NCBI RefSeq assembly: GCF_014191355.1 | Contig: NZ_JACHWM010000016.1 | Coordinates: forward strand, 1-64,000 | Direction of reading: 5' to 3' | Origin: Methylobacterium sp. R2-1 | GTDB taxonomy: Bacteria; Pseudomonadota; Alphaproteobacteria; Rhizobiales; Beijerinckiaceae | Length of the DNA stretch: 64,000 nt | In this document: piece by piece, positions 44,659-54,700 of the stretch | Numbering within the stretch: the stretch's first letter is position 1 | How the letters are laid out: each line of letters opens with the position of its first letter | Program-made: the position numbers and the translations under genes | The notes under the pieces: model-generated | Told to the model about the DNA's origin: nothing | What the model saw: only the letters and a program-made list of their open reading frames with translations | Databases searched by the model: none

Positions 44659-45270
44659 TCAGTCTTGGCGCTGCGGAAAACCACCGCGGAAGGTGAAGTC
44701 GGTGATCGGGCGGCGGGCATTCGGGCGCTCCTTGGCCCTCTGCTCCTCGGTCAGGTCCGCCCAGGGCGTGGCGCGCCCAACGCCGTAGGCCGCCTCGACC
44801 CGGTGGTGCTCGGGCACGTTCAGCACCGTCACCGCCCGCTCCCGATCGAAGCCGCCCATGCCGTGGACGTGCCAGCCCTGCCGGTTGGCCTGAAGCGCGA
44901 AGGCGAGCGAGGCCGCGCCCGCATCGAGCGAGTGGCTGGCGGAGGGCTTGAACTCGTCGCCGACCTTCATCCGGCTGTTCGAGACGAGGAAGACGAGGGC
45001 GCCGGTGCCTTCAGCCCATTTCTGGTTGCCCGGCACCAGGAGATCGAAGAAGGCGTCCCATTCCGGCGTGCCGCGCAGCGCATAGAGGAAGCGCCAGGGC
45101 TGCGAGTTGTAGGAAGAGGGTGACCAGCGCGCCGCCTCGAACATCCTGAGCAGCTCGGCCTCCGGCACCGCCTCCCCGGTGAAGGCGCGGGGCGACCAGC
45201 GCTCGGCGAAGATCGGGTCGATGGCTTGGTCGGGCGTGCGAGTGATGGGACGGGTCGTCTCTTCGGTCAC
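44659..45270 (-). CDS. Nitroreductase family flavoprotein
   Basis: A 203-aa FMN-dependent oxidoreductase from a GTG at 45270 with GGAGACC about 8 nt upstream; the frame extends 14 codons further. FAERWSPRAFTGEAVPEAEL and AARWSPSSYNSQPWRFLYAL are the FMN-binding blocks of the NfsB-like group, and HVHGMGGFDRERA lies near the dimer interface. Substrate unknown. It precedes the acyl-CoA synthetase gene and is divergent from an enoyl-CoA hydratase-like gene. Confidence 0.85.
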   Translation of the reverse strand: MTEETTRPITRTPDQAIDPIFAERWSPRAFTGEAVPEAELLRMFEAARWSPSSYNSQPWRFLYALRGTPEWDAFFDLLVPGNQKWAEGTGALVFLVSNSRMKVGDEFKPSASHSLDAGAASLAFALQANRQGWHVHGMGGFDRERAVTVLNVPEHHRVEAAYGVGRATPWADLTEEQRAKERPNARRPITDFTFRGGFPQRQD

Positions 45271-45421
45271 CGGGGGCGGTCTCCAGGCTGGCAGGGCTTT
45301 GGTGCAGCGCACGGTATGGCAGTGCCCATGGGCGGGCTAGGGGGATGTTGCCGCCTTCCTCCTGGCGCGCGAGAACAAGGTGGACGACATCGGCGCAACG
45401 AGGATGCCGACAAGGATGCCC

Positions 45422-46213
45422 GTGAGCGAGACCGGCCTGAACCCCCTCCTGTTGCGCGCGGACCGCGACGGCGTCGCGACTCTGACGCTTAACCGGCCGG
45501 AGGCCCGCAACGCCCTCTCCCTCCCCCTGCTCGAAGCCCTGCGCGACGCCTTCGCTGCGATGGCGGAGGACGGGAGCGTGCGCGCCGTGGTGCTGGCGGC
45601 GGCGGGCCCCGCCTTCTGCGCCGGCCACGACCTCAAGGAGATGACCGGCTACCGGCGAGAGGCCGACCGCGGCGCGAAGCAGTTCGAAGAGCTGTTCGCG
45701 CTGTGCTCAGGGGTGATGATGGCGATCCCTGCCCTGCCCCAGCCGGTGATCGCGGCAGTGGAGGGCGTCGCGACTGCGGCCGGCTGCCAACTCGTGGCCT
45801 CCTGCGACCTTGCGGTGGCGGGGGCTCAGGCACGTTTCGCTACGCCGGGCGTGCAGATCGGCCTGTTCTGCTCGACGCCGATGGTCGCACTCTCGCGCAA
45901 CCTCCCGCGCAAGGCGGCGCTGCGGATGCTGCTCACCGCCGACATGGCGGACGCGGAGGAGGCGCAGCGCCTCGGCCTGGTCAACGACGTGGTGGAGGCG
46001 GGCGGCGCTCTGGCCGCCGCGCAGGCGCTCGCCGCGGGAATCGCCGCGCGCAGCCCTGACACGGTGCGGATCGGCAAGCGGGCCTTCTACGAGCAACTGG
46101 AGATGCCACTCGCCGAGGCCTACGCTCATGCCGGCCGGGTGATGACGGAGAACATGCTGGCGCGGGCGGCGGAAGAGGGAATCGGCGCCTTCCTCAGCCG
46201 CAAGGCGCGCTGA
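45422..46213 (+). CDS. Enoyl-CoA hydratase/isomerase family protein
   Basis: About 263 aa of crotonase fold. VATLTLNRPEARNALSLPLL is the N-terminal block, AFCAGHDLKEM the first oxyanion-hole loop and VEGVATAAGCQLVASCDLAV the second. The sequence resembles ECHDC3-like proteins, a crotonase subgroup whose reaction is not settled. I place the start at the GTG at 45422, with AAGGA six nt upstream; a GTG at 45380 is possible. It lies near acyl-CoA synthetase, suggesting fatty or organic acid metabolism (inference). Confidence 0.85.
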   Translation: MSETGLNPLLLRADRDGVATLTLNRPEARNALSLPLLEALRDAFAAMAEDGSVRAVVLAAAGPAFCAGHDLKEMTGYRREADRGAKQFEELFALCSGVMMAIPALPQPVIAAVEGVATAAGCQLVASCDLAVAGAQARFATPGVQIGLFCSTPMVALSRNLPRKAALRMLLTADMADAEEAQRLGLVNDVVEAGGALAAAQALAAGIAARSPDTVRIGKRAFYEQLEMPLAEAYAHAGRVMTENMLARAAEEGIGAFLSRKAR

Positions 46214-46292
46214 CGGGCGAACCGATCGACGGCTGGCGCATTGCCTCCGCGCCGCCCTGAAGCCGTCACGAGCCCTGGGCAAACGGACTCGC

Positions 46293-47069
46293 ATGCTCCT
46301 CAGACGCTCCCCTCCAATCCTCCCCGAGCCGGGTCCGAACACGAAGAAAATCGTGAGCTGGAACCTGCTGCGCCGCACCGGCGCGGCGGTGGATTGCCTC
46401 GTCACGCTGATCGAGCAGGAGCGGCCAGACCTGCTGCTGATGCAGGAGGCGACGAAAGAGATCGCCGCCCTGAAGGACAGGGTCGGCGGCGTCTACGCCT
46501 GGGCGCAATTGCCGGGGCGCATCCACGGGCTGGCGATGTGGAGCCCGACCCCTTGGGTGAAGCCGCCCGAGATCGTCACCCTCCCCCCGGGCGTGCTGAT
46601 CGACCGGGTCTGCCAAGTGCTCGACTGGGGCCCGTTCGGCGTCGCCAACGTGCATCTCTCCCATGGGCAGGTGCTGAACCGGCGCCAACTCCGGCGGATC
46701 GAGAGCCACTTGCCGGTCCGTGCGGCGGTGCTCGGCGACTACAACATCGTCGGCCCGGCCCTGTTGCCGGGGTTTCGCGACGTCGGCCCCCGGCGGCCGA
46801 CCCACGCCATGGTCGACGTGCTGCCGCTGCGGCTCGACCGCTGCCTCGTGCGCGGGCTCGTCTGCCACGAGCGCGCGGTGCTGCCGCGCGGCTTGTCCGA
46901 TCATCACCCGATCGTGGTGCGCCTCTCGCCCGCATCGGAGGGCGCCGTCGCGGTCGGGCGGCTCAGAGGTATGGCAGAAGCAGTCGGACGGCTGCGTCGC
47001 GCAGGCGCACGGGGAGCGGGCGGGCGCCGACGTCGTCCAGCGTCAGACGGGACTGGCGCTTTCCCATGA
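46293..47069 (+). CDS. Endonuclease/exonuclease/phosphatase-family protein
   Basis: A 258-aa EEP-fold phosphodiesterase. KKIVSWNLLRR, LLLMQEATKE, VHLSHGQVLNRRQ, VLGDYNIVG and GLSDHHPIVVRLS are the family metal-binding blocks in order. Substrate could be DNA, phospholipid or another phosphodiester. The last 40 residues are Arg/Gly-rich and are encoded where this gene overlaps the converging cardiolipin synthase gene by 107 bp. That tail may be only a consequence of the overlap. Confidence 0.82.
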   Translation: MLLRRSPPILPEPGPNTKKIVSWNLLRRTGAAVDCLVTLIEQERPDLLLMQEATKEIAALKDRVGGVYAWAQLPGRIHGLAMWSPTPWVKPPEIVTLPPGVLIDRVCQVLDWGPFGVANVHLSHGQVLNRRQLRRIESHLPVRAAVLGDYNIVGPALLPGFRDVGPRRPTHAMVDVLPLRLDRCLVRGLVCHERAVLPRGLSDHHPIVVRLSPASEGAVAVGRLRGMAEAVGRLRRAGARGAGGRRRRPASDGTGAFP

Positions 47070-48399
47070 TGAAGGCTTCGAGGGTCCGAGCAAGGTCGGT
47101 GTCGTAGACCTCGACGTTCAATTCGAAGTTCAGGCGGAAACTGCGCGAGTCCCAGTTCGCGCTGCCGATGAAGCACCATTGTCCGTCGACGGTCATCGCC
47201 TTCGAATGGTCGAAGGGCGGACCGTCGATCCAAATCCGCACGCCGCTCTTGAGGAGCGGGTCGATATGGCCGCGGGTCGCCCAGTCCACGAAGCGATGGT
47301 CGCTCTCCTTCGGAATGACGACATCGACCTCGATGCCCCGCGTCGCAGCGAGGCAAAGCGCGTTCACGACGAGGTCGTTGGGCAGGAAATAGGGCGTCGT
47401 CAGCCGGATCGATCGTTTTGCGCAGGCGATCACCTGCAGGATCACGGTCGCGATCTTCTCGATGTCGGCGTCGGGCCCGGAGGTGACGACACGGGCGGTG
47501 ACCGTGCCGGCCGGCGCCAGCGGCGGCAGCCACACCTCGCCCTCCAGTTCCTCGTCACTGACGAACAGCCAGTCGGCGATGAAGGCCTGGGTCAGGTGCT
47601 CGACCACCGGCCCCTCGATCCGGAAATGGGTATCGCGGATCGGAAAGTCCGGCTTCTCGCGGACGCGGTTGCCGTCGGAGATGTTGACGCCGCCGGTAAA
47701 GGCCACCTTCCCGTCGAGGATCAGCAGCTTCTTGTGGGTGCGCAGGTTCAGGAACGGCATCCGCCAGGGCAGCACGGAATGCATGAACAGGCCGGCCGGC
47801 ACGCCGAGCCGGCGCAGGCGCCGCCACGCCGCGGGAAAGAAGTAGCCGCTGCCGATACCGTCGAGGATGACGCGCACCTCGGCGCCCCGCTCCTGCGCCG
47901 CGTGCAGCGCCGCGCAGAAGGCCCGGCCGATCTCGTCATCGCGGAAGATGTAGCTCGAGAGGGCGACGCTGCGGTGCGCCTCGCCGATCGCCGCCAGCAT
48001 CGCCGGATAGGCCTCGTCTCCGTTGCGGAACATCGCGACCCGGTTGCCCGCCACCGTCGGCAGGCCGGTGATCACCTGCACCGCCCGGTCGAGGGCGTGG
48101 TAGGGCTCGGGCACGTGGGCAGAGGGCTGCGGGGTGTCGTCGAGGGCCTGCGAGGGACGCCGCTTCAGCCTCCGGGCGCGCCGCTCGACCCGGTTGATGC
48201 CGAAGGTGAGGTAGAGCAGGGTGCCGAAGACCGGTGCGAGCCACGCCAGCCCGATCCAGCCGATCGCCGCACCCACCACCCGCTTGCGCAGCAGTACGTG
48301 AACGCTGACGCCGAGCGACAGCACGAGGCCGATGGCCGCGACGATCTCGGTTCGAAGCGAGGCTGTCGTGCCGAGCCATCGGGTGAGGACTTCTTCCAC
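46963..48399 (-). CDS. cls: Cardiolipin synthase (phospholipase D type)
   Basis: A 478-aa enzyme that joins phosphatidyl groups to make cardiolipin. Two N-terminal TM helices (IVAAIGLVLSLGVSVHVLL and AIGWIGLAWLAPVFGTLLYL) precede two HKD motifs: THKKLLILDGKVAFTGG and DHSKAMTVDGQWCFIGS. The GTG at 48397-48399 with AGGCGGACC upstream gives the usual 480-residue length; the frame runs to 48567 but adds an Arg-rich stretch without membrane features. The 3' end overlaps the EEP gene by 107 bp on the opposite strand. Confidence 0.9.
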   Translation of the reverse strand: MEEVLTRWLGTTASLRTEIVAAIGLVLSLGVSVHVLLRKRVVGAAIGWIGLAWLAPVFGTLLYLTFGINRVERRARRLKRRPSQALDDTPQPSAHVPEPYHALDRAVQVITGLPTVAGNRVAMFRNGDEAYPAMLAAIGEAHRSVALSSYIFRDDEIGRAFCAALHAAQERGAEVRVILDGIGSGYFFPAAWRRLRRLGVPAGLFMHSVLPWRMPFLNLRTHKKLLILDGKVAFTGGVNISDGNRVREKPDFPIRDTHFRIEGPVVEHLTQAFIADWLFVSDEELEGEVWLPPLAPAGTVTARVVTSGPDADIEKIATVILQVIACAKRSIRLTTPYFLPNDLVVNALCLAATRGIEVDVVIPKESDHRFVDWATRGHIDPLLKSGVRIWIDGPPFDHSKAMTVDGQWCFIGSANWDSRSFRLNFELNVEVYDTDLARTLEAFIMGKRQSRLTLDDVGARPLPVRLRDAAVRLLLPYL

Positions 48400-48648
48400 C
48401 GGTCCGCCTGTCGCCCTGCCCTGTCGGGAACGGCCGAGGTGATAAGCCAAGCCTGGGGCGGCGAACAGCCGGCCCTCCACAAATCGCCGCTGCGTGCTAG
48501 AACAAACCTCGAACGGAGGGTGAGCTGGTCCGAGCCGGCGGGCGCGCCTTTCGAAAGCCTTCACCATCTTGTCCTCAGGTGATCGACCAAGGGTCTCGGC
48601 TATTGGTCGGTCACGATCCTCACAGCGTCAGGTCTCACACCGTCGAGC

Positions 48649-51600
48649 ATGTCCGCGAGCGTCGCCCCCCGCGTCTTCACGATTCCCTCCGGCGCTCCGT
48701 TCCTGCCGACGCTGGCGGATGCGCTCGTCTCGGGTCGCCTCATCGGGGAGGTCGGCCACGATCCCTTCGCGCTGGCCTCGGTCACGCTCTACCTGCCGAC
48801 GCAGCGGGCGGTGCGGGCGCTCTCGACCGTTCTCGCCCAGAGGCTCGGCGGGGCGGCCCTGCTGCCGCGGATGATCCCGCTGGGCGAGGCCGACGAGGCG
48901 GAACTCGACCTCTCCTCCAACACGCTTCTGGAGACACCGGAAGACCTGCTCTACCCCTCGATCCCGGCCCTGGAGCGCCGGCTGATCCTGGCCCGGCTCG
49001 TCCAGAAATGGGCGGAGACGGTGGACCGCGAACTTCTGCCGATCGACGACGAGGTGCCCTTCCTCGTGCCCTCCTCCCCCGCCGACGCGGTGGCGCTCGC
49101 CGCCGATCTCGAAGGGCTGATGGACGCGCTCACCGTCGAGGGTCTGCCCTGGAGCGAGATCGCCGCCGCGGTGGAGGCCGAGCATTCCCGCTATTTCCGC
49201 CTCACCCTCGACTTTCTGAGGATCGCCGCCGAGCACTGGCCCGACATCCTCGCCGCCCGCTCGCTGGCCGATCCCGCCGCCCGCGCCCGCCGCCTCGTGC
49301 TCGCCGAGGCCGACCGGCTCGACCGCGACCGGCCGGATGATCCGGTGATCGTCGCCGGCTCTACCGGCTCGGTGCCGGCGACCGCCCGACTGATTGCGGC
49401 GGTGGCCCGCCTCCCCCGCGGCGCCGTGGTGCTGCCGGGGCTCGACCTGCATCTCGACGCCGAGGGCTGGGAGGCGATCGACGGCGCGGGCGGGACGCGG
49501 GAGGAGGTCGCCCACGGCCATCCGCAGGCGATCCTGCGGGCGCTGACGGGGCCGAGGGGCCTCGCCGTCGGCCGAGCGGAGGTCGAGACTCTCGGCGATC
49601 TTTCGGCCGAGGCGCTGGCGCGGGAAAAGCTGCTGTCGCAGGCGCTGCGCCCGGCCGAGACGACCGATGCCTGGGCCCGGCTCGACCCAGCCGAGCGGCT
49701 GGCCCTGGCGCGGGAGGGGATGGCCGGCCTCGCCGTGGTCGAGGCGGCGGACGAGCGGGAGGAGGCGCTGGTGGCAGCGCTCGCTTTGCGTGAGACCCTG
49801 GAGACGCCCGGCGCCACCGCCGCGCTGGTCACGCCCGACCGGGGGCTGGCGCTCCGCGTCTCCGCCGAACTCGCCCGCTGGGGCATCGCGGCGGAGGATT
49901 CGGCGGGCCTGAGCCTTGCCCGCTCGCAGGCGGGGCGCTTCGCTCGCCTCGTGGCCGAGCTCGCTGCCGAGGTGGCGCCGGCCCGCGTCATCGCGCTGCT
50001 GGCCCATCCCTTCGTCCGGCTGGGGTTGACCCGCGGCGAGGTGGTGCGCGCGGCCGCCGCCCTGGAGATCGGCGGCCTGCGCGGCCCGGCCCCGATTCCG
50101 AAGAACAGCTTCGACGGCATGCGCGCCGCGGTCGCCCTGCAGCGCAACGCCACCGAGCGCGTGCCGCGGGCGAAGAAGCGCCTGAAGGCGATCGATTGGG
50201 ATCTCGCGGAAGGCATTCTCAACCGATTGGAAATCGCGCTCGATGATTTCCGCACCGACCTCCAACCCGCCACCGGCAACCTCGTGGCGCTCGCCGCCGG
50301 GCATCGCGCGGCCTGCGAGCGGATGATGGGCGGGGCCGAGGATGCGGAGGACGAGATCGACGATCCCTCCCTCGACACGCTCGACGGCCTGTTCGACGAT
50401 CTCGAAACGGCCGCGCAGGAGGATCTGCCGGGACGCTTCTCCGACTACGCCGCCTTCTTCACCGCGCTGGCACGCGACCGCACGGTGGCCTGCGCGCAGC
50501 GGGACGCGCATCCGCGCCTGCGGATCCTCGGCCCGCTCGAGGCTCGCCTGCTCTCCGTGGACCGCATCGTGCTCGGCGGGCTCGACGAGGCGGTCTGGCC
50601 GGTGCGCCAGACCACCGATGCCTTCCTCAACCGGCCGATGCGTGGGGAGGTGGGCCTGAGCCCGCCGGAGCGCCGGATCGGGCAGGCCGCCCACGACTTC
50701 GTGCAGGGGTTGGGCACCCACGACGCCGTGGTGACCCGCGCGGCCAAGCGCGAGGGCTCGCCGACCGTGCCGTCGCGCTTCCTCCAGCGCCTGCGTGCCT
50801 TCGGCGGCGACGCCGTCTGGGCCGACGTGATCGCCCGTGGTCAGCGCCTGCGCCGGCTTGCGGCCATCCTCGACCGCGGTCAGGAGGCGCCGCCGCCGCG
50901 CCTCAAGCGCCCGGCGCCGAAGCCCGACCCGGAACTGTTCCCGCCGCGCCTCAGCGTCACCGAGATCGAGACGCTGGTGCGCGACCCCTACTCGATCTTC
51001 GCCCGGCATATTCTGGGATTGGAGGCGCTGGAGCCGATGGCCGTGGTGCCGGGGGCGGCCGAGCGCGGCAGCCTGATCCACAAGATCCTCGGCGACTTTT
51101 CGCAGGCCCATCCCGGCCCGCTGCCGGCCGATGCGGAGACTCTGCTCTACACCATCGCGTTCGAGGCCTTCGGCCCGCTCCAGGACCAGTATCCGGAACT
51201 CTACGCCGAGTGGTTTCCCCGCTACGAGCGCATGGCGGTCGCCTTCCTCGAATGGGAGGCGAGCCAGCGCCAGGGCTTGCACGCGATCCACGCCGAGCGT
51301 TCGGGCAAACTCGTCATCCCGCTCGGCGAAAAGACCTTCACCCTCTCGGCGCGGGCAGACCGCATCGAGGCCCGCGCGGATGGCGGCTATTGCATCGTCG
51401 ATTTCAAGACCGGCACCCCACCGAGCAACCGCACCGTCTTCGCCGGCTTCTCGCCGCAACTGACCCTGGAGGCGGCGATGCTGATGCACGGCGCCTTCGA
51501 GGGGCTCAAGGCAACCTCACCCCCGGATCTGCTCTACGTCCACGCCTCGGGCGGACGCGAGCCGTTCCGGCCGATCCCGGTCAAGGCGCCGCCGGGCGAC

Positions 51601-51789
51601 GGCCGGGCGGTGGAGGCCATCGTCACCGAGCATCTTGAGCGCCTGCGCGGGCTGATTGCCCGCTACATGACCGGCGAGGCCGCCTACCTGTCGCGCCCCT
51701 ACCCGCAATATGTGCGTGCCTATAACGAGTACGATCACCTCGCCCGCGTGCTGGAATGGTCGCTGGCGGGCGAAGGAGAGGCCGCGTGA
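48649..51789 (+). CDS. addB: AddB, double-strand break repair helicase-nuclease subunit (alphaproteobacterial type)
   Basis: A 1046-aa partner of AddA in the exonuclease/helicase that resects DNA ends and loads RecA. The N-terminal half is a degenerate UvrD-like helicase region (SVTLYLPTQRAVRALSTVLA). The C-terminal nuclease domain is intact: GSLIHKILGDFSQ and YCIVDFKTGTPPS. The C-x2-C-x5-C iron-sulfur cysteines of the Firmicute AddB C-terminus are not present. It overlaps addA by 4 bp (GTGA). Confidence 0.93.
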   Translation: MSASVAPRVFTIPSGAPFLPTLADALVSGRLIGEVGHDPFALASVTLYLPTQRAVRALSTVLAQRLGGAALLPRMIPLGEADEAELDLSSNTLLETPEDLLYPSIPALERRLILARLVQKWAETVDRELLPIDDEVPFLVPSSPADAVALAADLEGLMDALTVEGLPWSEIAAAVEAEHSRYFRLTLDFLRIAAEHWPDILAARSLADPAARARRLVLAEADRLDRDRPDDPVIVAGSTGSVPATARLIAAVARLPRGAVVLPGLDLHLDAEGWEAIDGAGGTREEVAHGHPQAILRALTGPRGLAVGRAEVETLGDLSAEALAREKLLSQALRPAETTDAWARLDPAERLALAREGMAGLAVVEAADEREEALVAALALRETLETPGATAALVTPDRGLALRVSAELARWGIAAEDSAGLSLARSQAGRFARLVAELAAEVAPARVIALLAHPFVRLGLTRGEVVRAAAALEIGGLRGPAPIPKNSFDGMRAAVALQRNATERVPRAKKRLKAIDWDLAEGILNRLEIALDDFRTDLQPATGNLVALAAGHRAACERMMGGAEDAEDEIDDPSLDTLDGLFDDLETAAQEDLPGRFSDYAAFFTALARDRTVACAQRDAHPRLRILGPLEARLLSVDRIVLGGLDEAVWPVRQTTDAFLNRPMRGEVGLSPPERRIGQAAHDFVQGLGTHDAVVTRAAKREGSPTVPSRFLQRLRAFGGDAVWADVIARGQRLRRLAAILDRGQEAPPPRLKRPAPKPDPELFPPRLSVTEIETLVRDPYSIFARHILGLEALEPMAVVPGAAERGSLIHKILGDFSQAHPGPLPADAETLLYTIAFEAFGPLQDQYPELYAEWFPRYERMAVAFLEWEASQRQGLHAIHAERSGKLVIPLGEKTFTLSARADRIEARADGGYCIVDFKTGTPPSNRTVFAGFSPQLTLEAAMLMHGAFEGLKATSPPDLLYVHASGGREPFRPIPVKAPPGDGRAVEAIVTEHLERLRGLIARYMTGEAAYLSRPYPQYVRAYNEYDHLARVLEWSLAGEGEAA

Positions 51790-54700
51790 ACGCCCCTCTA
51801 ACCGGATTCACCGTCGACGATCTCACCAAGGCGGCCCAGCGCCGGGCCGCCGACCCGCGCCTCTCGGCCTGGGTCTCGGCCAATGCCGGTGCGGGCAAGA
51901 CCAAGGTGCTTACCGACCGTGTGCTGCGCCTGCTCCTCGACGGGGCGCCGCCCGGCCGCATCCTCTGCCTCACCTTCACCAAGGCGGCGGCTGCCAACAT
52001 GTCGATCCGTGTGTTCCAGCGCCTCGGCCGCTGGGTGACGCTGGACGATGCGGCACTGAGCCTCGAGCTTACCGAGCTCACCGGCGAGCGGCCCGCCCGC
52101 GACACACTGCGGCTGGCCCGCCGCCTGTTCGCCCGCGCCGTCGAGACGCCGGGTGGTCTCAAGATCGAGACCCTGCACGCGCTCTGCGAGCGGCTGCTGC
52201 ACATGTTCCCGTTCGAGGCCAACGTGCCGGCCCGCTTCGTCGTGCTCGACGACAACCAGTCGCGCGAGGCGTTCGAGATCGAGACCGACAACGTGCTCGC
52301 CGATGCGATCCTCGGCGGCAATCAAGCGCTCTCCGACGCGCTGGCCGTCGTCGGCGCGGAAGCCTCCGGCGACACACTTCGCGACGCGATCCGCTCGGCC
52401 ATGCGGACCCGCGCCCTGTTCTCGGACCACCGTGCCCTGGAGCCGGCGCTCGCCCGCCTGCCTCGCGCGCTCGCGCTGCGGGACGGAGCCAGTGTCGAGA
52501 CCATCGAGGCGGAAATCCTGCAAGGCAGCAGCCTCGGCGACTGGCGCGCGATCGCGGCCAGGCTGCGCACCGGCAAGGCGACGGACGAGAAACTCGCCGA
52601 TGGGCTCGTGGAGGCGCACGCTGCCCTCGGCGCGGGCAAGGCGCTGGCGCCCTACCGCTCGGTCTTCTTCACCGACAAGGACGAGCCTCGGGCGGCGAAA
52701 TCCTTCGGCACCAAGGCGGTGCCGGAGGACGTCAAGCAGGCGCTGCTCGATGAGCAGGCCCGGCTGATCCCGCTCTTCGACGACCTCCGCGCCGCCCGCG
52801 CGCTCGCCCGGACGCAGGGATTGTTTCGCCTCGCCGCCGAGATCCACCGCCGGGTCGAGGCGCAGAAGACCCGGCTCGGCGCCCTCGATTTCGACGACCT
52901 GATCCACAAGACGCTCGACCTGCTCTCGCGGGTCGGCGCCTCCTGGGTCCTGTACAAGCTCGACCGCGGTGTCGATCACGTCCTCGTCGACGAGGCGCAG
53001 GACACCAACCCGCAGCAATGGGAGATCCTGCGCACGCTCACCGCCGAGTTCGCGGCGGGCGAAGGCGCGCGCGGTCTCACCCGCACCCGCTTCGCCGTGG
53101 GTGATCCGAAGCAGTCGATCTACAGCTTCCAGGGCGCCGACCCGCGCGAATTCGAACTGACCCGTCGCGCCTGGGGCCGGGCGGCGGAGGGGGCCGGGCA
53201 CGACTTCGCCGATGTCAGCCTGCGGCTCTCGTTCCGCACCGCGAGCCACGTGCTCGCCGCGGTCGATGCCGTGTTCAGCGTGCCGGAGCACTTCGCCGGC
53301 CTCTCCTTCGATGCGGGCGCGCCGGGAACGGTTCACGCCTCTGCCCGCGCCGGGGTGCCCGGCGCGGTCGAACTCTGGGGCATCGAGGAGCCGGCGGACG
53401 CGGAAGAACCCGATGCCTGGGCCGCGCCCGTCGATGCGCCGGAGCCCAACGCGCCGGCCATCGTCGTCGCCCGCCGCATCGCCCGCGCGGTCAGGACCTG
53501 GACGACGAAGGGCGATGCCTGCGGCCGGGTCTGGCGGCCCGGCGACGTGCTGATCCTCGTGCGCAAGCGTTCGGCCGCCTTCGAGGAGGTGATCCGGGCG
53601 CTGAAGGGTCTCGGCGTGCCGGTGGCGGGCCAGGACCGGCTGGAGGTCGCCGGCCACATCGCCGTGCTCGACCTCGTCGCGGTCGGCCGTGCCGGGCTGC
53701 TGCCCGCCGACGACCTGACGCTCGCCACCGCCCTCAAGACCCCGCTCGTCGGGCTCACCGACGACGACCTCACCCGCATCTGCGCCCGCCGCCCCTTTGC
53801 CGAGACGCTGGAGGATGCGCTCACACGCCACGCGGAAGCCGGCGACGGCGCGGCGATCCGCGGCCTCGTGGCCCTGCGGCTCTGGATCCACCTCGCGGCG
53901 GAGAACGGTCCCTTCGGCTTCTACGCGGCCTTGCTCGGCCCTCATGGGGGACGCAGCCGGCTGGTGGCGCGGCTCGGCGGCGAGGCCGGCGACGCCATCG
54001 ACGTGTTTCTCGCCCAGGCCGCCGAGGCCGAAAACGGGGGCGACGCCCCCTGCCTCGACACGTTTCTGGCCGATTACGTGGTGCGGCCCGGCCGCGGCAA
54101 GAGCGGCCTCTCGGTCAAGCGCGACTTGGAAGCCGGCCGCGACGAGGTGCGCGTGATGACGGTGCACGGCGCCAAGGGCCTGGAGGCGCCGGTCGTCGTC
54201 GTCATCGACGGCTGCGAGCCGCTCGGCCGCAACGACCCGCCGCTGCTCGGCCTCGACCCCGCCGCCGATGGTCCGCTGCCGCCGGTCTGGACCGGCGGGC
54301 GCACGCAGGATTGCGCGGCCACGCTCTCCGCCCGCTCGGCGCTTCAGGCGCGGGCGCGGGAGGAGCATAATCGCCTGCTCTACGTCGCCATGACGCGGGC
54401 CGCCGATCATCTCGTCATCGCGCCCTATCGTGGAGCGACGCGGGAGACGCCCGCCTCGTGGTGCGAGATGGTCCGCATCGGCCTGGAGCGAGGTCTCGGC
54501 GCCGGCGAGGCGGTCGAGACAGAGCACGGGCCGATCACGATCTGGCGCGACGGCTCGGCCGCCTCGCTCGCCGCTGCGGCGGAAGCCTCGGCCTCAACTG
54601 AGCCCGAGGTGGTGCCGGACTGGCTGTTCTCGAAAGCCGCACCGGAGGCCGAGGCCGCGCCGCCGTTAAGTCCTTCGGGCGCGCTCGGCGCGGCGGACGG

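Noticed and set aside
48628..51489. 953-codon minus-strand frame opposite addB
   Set aside because: Opposite-strand shadow of a well-identified gene; composition is typical of antisense frames in GC-rich DNA.
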